NCBI RefSeq assembly: GCF_001570405.1
Contig: NZ_BBYM01000017.1
Span: 124,001-188,000, forward strand
Direction of reading: 5' to 3'
DNA from: Microtetraspora niveoalba
Lineage (GTDB): Bacteria > Actinomycetota > Actinomycetes > Streptosporangiales > Streptosporangiaceae
Length of the DNA: 64,000 nucleotides
Shown: in pieces, positions 60,038 to 64,000 of the stretch
Layout of the letters: every line of letters begins with the position of its first letter
Numbering within the stretch: position 1 is the first letter of the stretch
Translations under genes and position numbers: made by a program
Notes under the pieces: model-generated
What the model was told of the DNA's origin: nothing
The model's input: the letters and a program-made list of their open reading frames with translations, nothing else
Databases searched by the model: none

Positions 60038-60538
60038 CTATGACGGAACCGGAGGGCAGGAGCCGTCGCCAGCCGCAGCCGGAAGCCGACGCCAGGCCTG
60101 GTGCCGGTCGCTCGATTGGGCCATACGGAGCATCGAGAGCAGACCGGCTCGCTGGTCGGCGTCAAGCGCCGAGATGATCGGCGCCCCGTCGAACAGACGC
60201 TTCAGGAGGCGCCCCCTGAGCTTCTGCCCGGCCTCCGTGAGGACGAGCCGCTTGGCCCTGCGGTCGTCTGGATCCGGTTCCCTGCGCAGGAAGCCGCTCT
60301 CTTCGAGCGAGTCGGCGATCGCGGTGACGTGCGAAGGCTCACAATGCAGGTGACCGGCCATCGTCCCCATGCGCTGAGGCTCCTGCAACTGAATCACCGT
60401 GTGAGCCTGGGGCACAGTGAGCCCGACAGCAGCGGCGACCTGCTCAAAGTGCGCCCGCAGAGCCGCATCCGCGGCGAACAGCCGCTCCACGATCTCCTGG
60501 CCCTCCGGATCCGGCCATTCGATCCGTATCTCTGCCAT
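60038..60538 (-). CDS. MarR-family regulator of the DoxX-LUD-MFS set
   Basis: 166 aa from ATG 60538 after GGGGATGTGGGGATC; the frame continues to TTG 60571. Winged helix: VPQAHTVIQLQEPQRMGTMA, GHLHCEPSHVTAIADSLEES, with the wing REPDPDDRRAKRLVLT. The sequence upstream repeats the operator found before doxX, so it probably represses both itself and the efflux/stress genes. Confidence 0.9.
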   Translation of the reverse strand: MAEIRIEWPDPEGQEIVERLFAADAALRAHFEQVAAAVGLTVPQAHTVIQLQEPQRMGTMAGHLHCEPSHVTAIADSLEESGFLRREPDPDDRRAKRLVLTEAGQKLRGRLLKRLFDGAPIISALDADQRAGLLSMLRMAQSSDRHQAWRRLPAAAGDGSCPPVPS

Positions 60539-60562
60539 GATCCCCACATCCCCGGGCATTAC

Positions 60563-60580
60563 TTCGGTCAATGAACTATT
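60563..60580. promoter_or_regulatory. MarR autoregulatory operator candidate
   Basis: TTCGGTCAATGAACTATT, 25 bp upstream of the MarR ATG, mirrors the doxX site. On the - strand it overlaps AT-rich promoter-like sequence (AGAATAGTTCATTG). Confidence 0.6.
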
Positions 60581-61051
60581 CTATGGCGACGCGCGCGTCG
60601 GGCTCGGCCACGTACGGCGGGAGACGACGTGGGTTTCCTCGGCTTCGGCGCGGCCGAGCGCGGCCATGGTCGAGGACCAGGCGCAGTCGGTGATGAGCCG
60701 GGTCGTCGGTTGTGATCACTACGTGTCGGTCAGGGATTGACCGCACCGATTGCAACCCTGATGGCAGGATCCCTTGTTCTCAAGTGCTGGACGCTGGTCG
60801 AGGCCAAGGCCCCGCTGGTTGGGAACAAGACCGGCGCCACGCGCCTGGGCTTCATTATGTGTGGCATCGCGGCACCGGACCGGTCGAGGTTGTCCTGGCG
60901 GTAGGAGTGGAGAGTGGCGGCGTCGGCCAATGTCGGGCCCGCCGGTGGTCCCAGGTCCGCAGCGGCTCGTCCCAGGCGGTTACTCCGGGGCGGCGAGGGT
61001 AGCGGGCTGGTGCGGAGTGACGGAAGACAGAACGGATATACGGGGGCTGTG
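60581..61051. other. 471-bp region between MarR and the isochorismatase gene
   Basis: No gene identified. The + frame before 60740 reads TTWVSSASARPSAAMVEDQA then ending CDHYVSVRD and may be a C-terminal scrap. Confidence 0.4.
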
Positions 61052-61696
61052 ATGACCAGCGAGCAGATCCGCGACCCCGAGACCGACGACTTGCTGACGC
61101 CAAGAAACGCGGCGGTCGTCATCATCGACTACCAGCCGGTCCAGGTGAACTCCATCGCCTCGATGGACCGCCAGTTGCTGGTCGACAACATCGTCGGCGT
61201 GGCGAAGATCGCGCGCGCCTACGAGGTGCCGATCGTCCACTCGACGGTCAACGTTCAGACCGGACTCAACAAACCACCGATCCCGCAGTTGCGCCAAGCC
61301 CTGGACGGCCTGCCCACCTACGACCGCACGTCGATCAACGCGTGGGAAGATCGTGAGTTCGTCGAGGCGGTCAAGGCCACCGGCCGCAGGAAGCTGGTGA
61401 TGGCGGCGTTGTGGACGGAGGCATGCCTGACCTTCCCTACGCTCGACGCGCTGCGTGAGGGCTATCAGGTCTATCCGGTCACCGATGCAGTGGGCGGCAC
61501 CTCGCTGGCTGCGCATGAGACCGCGTTGCGCCGCGTCGAGCAGGCCGGAGCGCGACCGATCACCTGGGTGCAACTGCTGTGTGAGCTGCAGCGTGACTGG
61601 GCCCGCAAGGAGACCGTCGGCGACTTCACCCGGCTGTTCATCGAGACGGGCGGCACCGCCGGCCTGCAGTTCGCCTACGACCGGGACGAACACTGA
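61052..61696 (+). CDS. Isochorismatase-family cysteine hydrolase (YcaC-like)
   Basis: 214 aa from ATG 61052 (CGGGGGCTGTG upstream). Catalytic Asp in AAVVIIDYQPVQVNS (D26) and Cys in MAALWTEACLTFPTLDA (C125), with a VGGTSLAAHETALRR helix. These enzymes hydrolyse amides or related small molecules; YcaC-like members are common beside efflux genes. Substrate unknown. Confidence 0.9.
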   Translation: MTSEQIRDPETDDLLTPRNAAVVIIDYQPVQVNSIASMDRQLLVDNIVGVAKIARAYEVPIVHSTVNVQTGLNKPPIPQLRQALDGLPTYDRTSINAWEDREFVEAVKATGRRKLVMAALWTEACLTFPTLDALREGYQVYPVTDAVGGTSLAAHETALRRVEQAGARPITWVQLLCELQRDWARKETVGDFTRLFIETGGTAGLQFAYDRDEH

Positions 61697-61729
61697 GGCC
61701 GCATACCGAGGCCGCGTGGTCACTCGTAA

Positions 61730-61748
61730 CCTTCCTTGGCTTGGAAGG
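61730..61748. terminator. Short hairpin after the isochorismatase gene
   Basis: CCTTCC-TTGGCTT-GGAAGG, 33 bp after the stop and between convergent genes. The 256-bp gap 61697-61952 shows no gene. Confidence 0.4.
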
Positions 61749-61952
61749 TAGCCTGCTGACCTGCATATCCGGTGTTTCGGAGCAGTTGGCGAGTGGTTAT
61801 CCAGCGATGCTCGTCATCGAGCGGGTTGGTGACCCCGCCGCTGTCGGCCGAGGATGTGCCGGCCGGTGCCCCCGGTCAGCACGTCAAAGGCTCGTTCTGC
61901 GACTGCATCCGCCCCTTCGGGGCCACTGGCGCGCTCCCGATGGCTGCGGCGG

Positions 61953-62894
61953 TCAAAGGACGATCACGAGCTTTCCAGCGTGTCCCTCTTTCAACTGTTC
62001 CCATGCCTGGGCCGCATCGGTGAGGAGTATCTGCTCGAGTTCGAGGTGGATCCGCCTCGCTGCGGCATGCTCCATCAGGTGCTGGTAGGCGCTGCGCCGT
62101 GCTTCAAACGGGGTAAGGAAGTTGGTGTGCCCGATAATGGTCACCAATTTGTTTCGAAAGTTCGGGGCCGGCAGGGAGGCGGTGGGGCCTGCCGAGTTTC
62201 CCACCTGGATCAGTCGGGCACCGCGCCCTGCCGCCTCGATGGCGTGCGTCACCGGCTCGCCCCACAGGAGATCGATGATCACGTCGTAGCCGTCGGGGGC
62301 TGCGTCGCGCAGTTCCCGTAGGGACGCCGCCGCGTCTTCCTGCAGGCGGGCCACCGCGTGGGCGCCGATGGACCGAATACGTTCCAGTGACGGTTCACCA
62401 CGTGCGGCGCCCACCACGCGACCGGCCCCCAGCGCGAGAGCCGCCTGCACGGCGATCTGGCCGACGGTGCCGCCAGCGCCCAGCACGAGCACCGTCTCGC
62501 CCGTGGTCAGGCGTGCCCGGTACTCGAGGGCCAGCCAGGCCGCCATGCCCGCGACTCCGAGAGACGCGGCGAGCGCAGGGTCCACCCCCTCGGGAACAGG
62601 CAGCGCTTCCGCGATGGGGACGGGCATCAGCTCTGCGAAGGTCCCGAAGGGCAGCGCCGGACCGGCGATGTACCATCGGCGGCCGTCGTCCGTCTCTCCC
62701 ACCCCCTCATAGCCGGCGACCGCCGGAAACGTCACCCTCCGGAATGGCATCTGCCCACCCGCGATCGCGAGGTCGACCGGGTTCAAGCTCGCCGCCAGTA
62801 CCCGTGCGACCGGGCGGCCCAGAGCCGCCTCAGGATCGGCGAACTCCTCGACCACGGGGGTCTCGCCCGGTGCGTGCAGTACCGCTGCTCGCAT
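61953..62894 (-). CDS. Zinc-free quinone oxidoreductase / alcohol-dehydrogenase-like MDR protein
   Basis: 313 aa from ATG 62894 (GAGGGAGCTGATC). LAASLNPVDLAIAGGQMP, GYEGVGETDDGRRWYI and the NADPH site TVLVLGAGGTVGQIAVQAAL place it in the medium-chain reductase family without structural zinc cysteines. Probably an NADPH-dependent reductase of quinones or enals. Confidence 0.88.
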   Translation of the reverse strand: MRAAVLHAPGETPVVEEFADPEAALGRPVARVLAASLNPVDLAIAGGQMPFRRVTFPAVAGYEGVGETDDGRRWYIAGPALPFGTFAELMPVPIAEALPVPEGVDPALAASLGVAGMAAWLALEYRARLTTGETVLVLGAGGTVGQIAVQAALALGAGRVVGAARGEPSLERIRSIGAHAVARLQEDAAASLRELRDAAPDGYDVIIDLLWGEPVTHAIEAAGRGARLIQVGNSAGPTASLPAPNFRNKLVTIIGHTNFLTPFEARRSAYQHLMEHAAARRIHLELEQILLTDAAQAWEQLKEGHAGKLVIVL

Positions 62895-63011
62895 GATCAG
62901 CTCCCTCGCTCGTCTCCCTCGAGCGCGTACGGGCTTCGTGCGGTGCTCCGGCCGCACACTCGGGATTCGCCGTAGTGCCCCTGGGGCCACCACGGGCCCG
63001 GCCCGCTCGTT

Positions 63012-63995
63012 TCACTTGGCGTAGGCGAACTGCGCCCACACCACCTGCTCCGCGTTGCTCCAGGTCCCGTACTCGAAGCCGTAGTACTGGCCGTACTTGG
63101 GCCGTAGCGCGTCCACCGCCGTTCGTGCGACCAGGTCGGTCCAGGTCGTGTGATACGCCGTGTGCGAGTTGAGGCCTTCAATGCCCTTCGCGCCGTCGCG
63201 GAAGTCGATGGTGTCCATGGCGCGGCGCACGGCTTCGACCATGTCGGCGATGTACTGGTGGTAGAAGTCGCGGTCCGCGTGAGAGCCGACGTTGCCATGC
63301 CCCCCGTTCTCGAACACCCAGTCCAGTTCCTCGGTCTCCCTGAGGTTGGGTTCGAAGTAGAGGAAGTTCTCATTGGCGGAGAACTTCCAGAACGGAGGCT
63401 CGTCCGGGTTGGTGTGATCGGCCGCATGCAGCACTTTCTCCTCGACCAGAAGCTGCGCGGAGTGGTCGTCGGTGTGTGCCGCCCGGGCGAACCCGTGGAA
63501 CTCCACGTGCAGGTCCTCGAACTGGAACCGGCTGTGCGGCCAGGCCACCACCTCGGTCGCAGGAGGTTGGGAACTCCTCCGGAACAGCTGCTTCTGCGCC
63601 GTCGCCTCGGAAGCGATGACCCGCGGGTGGACGCCGATCTCGGCCATCGCCTGTAGCACCACGTCCGCATCGCCGATGTGGTCGTAGTGGTCGTGGGAGA
63701 GCACGATCGTCGTGACCGGACGGTCGGTCACCCTTTTGATCGCTTCGAGAATGTACTGTCCGCGTTCATGGAGTGGGTCGAACAGCAGAACACCATCCTC
63801 GCCCACGTAGAAAGTGCAGGCGTAGTGGTCCCGCTGGAACCAGTAGGTTCGCTCGGTCACTCGCTGGAGCACGTACTCCTGGCTTTCATTGAGGTTGAAC
63901 AGGTGCGCGATCTTCTGGCCCGGCTTCAGCGGGACGGTGGCCGACTCCTGCACGTACTCCGCGTCGACCGTTGACGGCGCTTCACGCACCCACAC
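63012..63995 (-). CDS. MBL-fold metallo-hydrolase (5' end near window edge)
   Basis: At least 327 aa from GTG 63995; the frame may continue beyond the right edge. The metal motif is VLSHDHYDHIGD (H101, H103, D105, H106), with later ligands in ARAAHTDDHSAQ and VLHAADHTNPDE. No signal peptide visible. The substrate, among lactonase, glyoxalase-like and other options, cannot be assigned. Confidence 0.88.
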   Translation of the reverse strand: MWVREAPSTVDAEYVQESATVPLKPGQKIAHLFNLNESQEYVLQRVTERTYWFQRDHYACTFYVGEDGVLLFDPLHERGQYILEAIKRVTDRPVTTIVLSHDHYDHIGDADVVLQAMAEIGVHPRVIASEATAQKQLFRRSSQPPATEVVAWPHSRFQFEDLHVEFHGFARAAHTDDHSAQLLVEEKVLHAADHTNPDEPPFWKFSANENFLYFEPNLRETEELDWVFENGGHGNVGSHADRDFYHQYIADMVEAVRRAMDTIDFRDGAKGIEGLNSHTAYHTTWTDLVARTAVDALRPKYGQYYGFEYGTWSNAEQVVWAQFAYAK

Positions 63996-64000
63996 GTGAT

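Overview
High-GC actinobacterial DNA, most likely from a member of the Streptosporangiales. The support is very GC-rich third codon positions, GTG starts, SigB-type partner switching, an ANTAR protein, a mycothiol-dependent enzyme family, F420/LLM-type enzymes and a CU044_5270-family protein. The genus assignment is inference.

Region 1 (1-22.7 kb) looks like stable chromosome with intact genes. It holds a secreted M14 carboxypeptidase; small hydrolase, monooxygenase and AhpD-like genes; a VapBC toxin-antitoxin pair bracketed by two copies of an 85-bp hairpin repeat; and a proline catabolic operon (putA-pruA) with a divergent PucR regulator. Next come a GH16 lipoprotein with a minisatellite-coded linker and a GT4 glycosyltransferase. 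A SigB-type partner-switching block follows (SpoIIE-like phosphatase, GAF-ANTAR, STAS anti-anti-sigma, sigma factor, RsbW-like kinase), then an NDH-2 and a CBS-pair protein. A set of small envelope or stress proteins closes the region, including two adjacent paralogues sharing an uncharacterised FVDxP domain.

Region 2 (22.7-37.4 kb) starts at an intact tRNA-Pro(GGG) with a frameshifted tyrosine integrase beside it. It is a decayed accessory island. It contains recombinase, IS3 and ISL3 fragments, a truncated ChrB with a ChrL/LpqO-like DUF1259 neighbour (remnant of a chromate-resistance locus), and broken lipoprotein, TPR, BTAD-regulator, amidohydrolase, NTF2-like and thioredoxin-reductase-like genes. 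Intact islets lie between them: MarR with two NAD(P)-binding proteins, and TetR with an LCM-type methyltransferase. The TetR gene has a leaderless promoter with paired 16-bp repeats. A degenerate tRNA-Lys-like sequence marks a junction at 35.0 kb.

Region 3 (37.5-43.7 kb) holds an ECF sigma factor with its CU044_5270 partner, a secreted protein and a large subtilisin-like protease. Region 4 (43.7-50 kb) is again patchy: a queE fragment, a lower-GC orphan gene, a frameshifted gene with hexanucleotide repeats, a TetR cut by a tRNA-3'-like/VTQ segment, a beta-propeller-like protein and an MDMPI-type protein.

Region 5 (49.3-64 kb) is rich in redox and detoxification genes. An XRE/MmyB-type regulator diverges from a tightly coupled operon (OYE, medium-chain reductase, quinone reductase, SDR). 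A phenylacetate-CoA-ligase-like gene is preceded by a 48-codon ORF with a good ribosome binding site and a hairpin, and diverges from an ArsR regulator. A MarR regulator carries the same operator-like sequence at the same distance from its start as a DoxX-LUD-MFS gene set, which makes this a predicted regulon. Isochorismatase, alcohol-dehydrogenase-like and MBL-fold genes close the window. All calls rest on reading the sequence; no database search was run.
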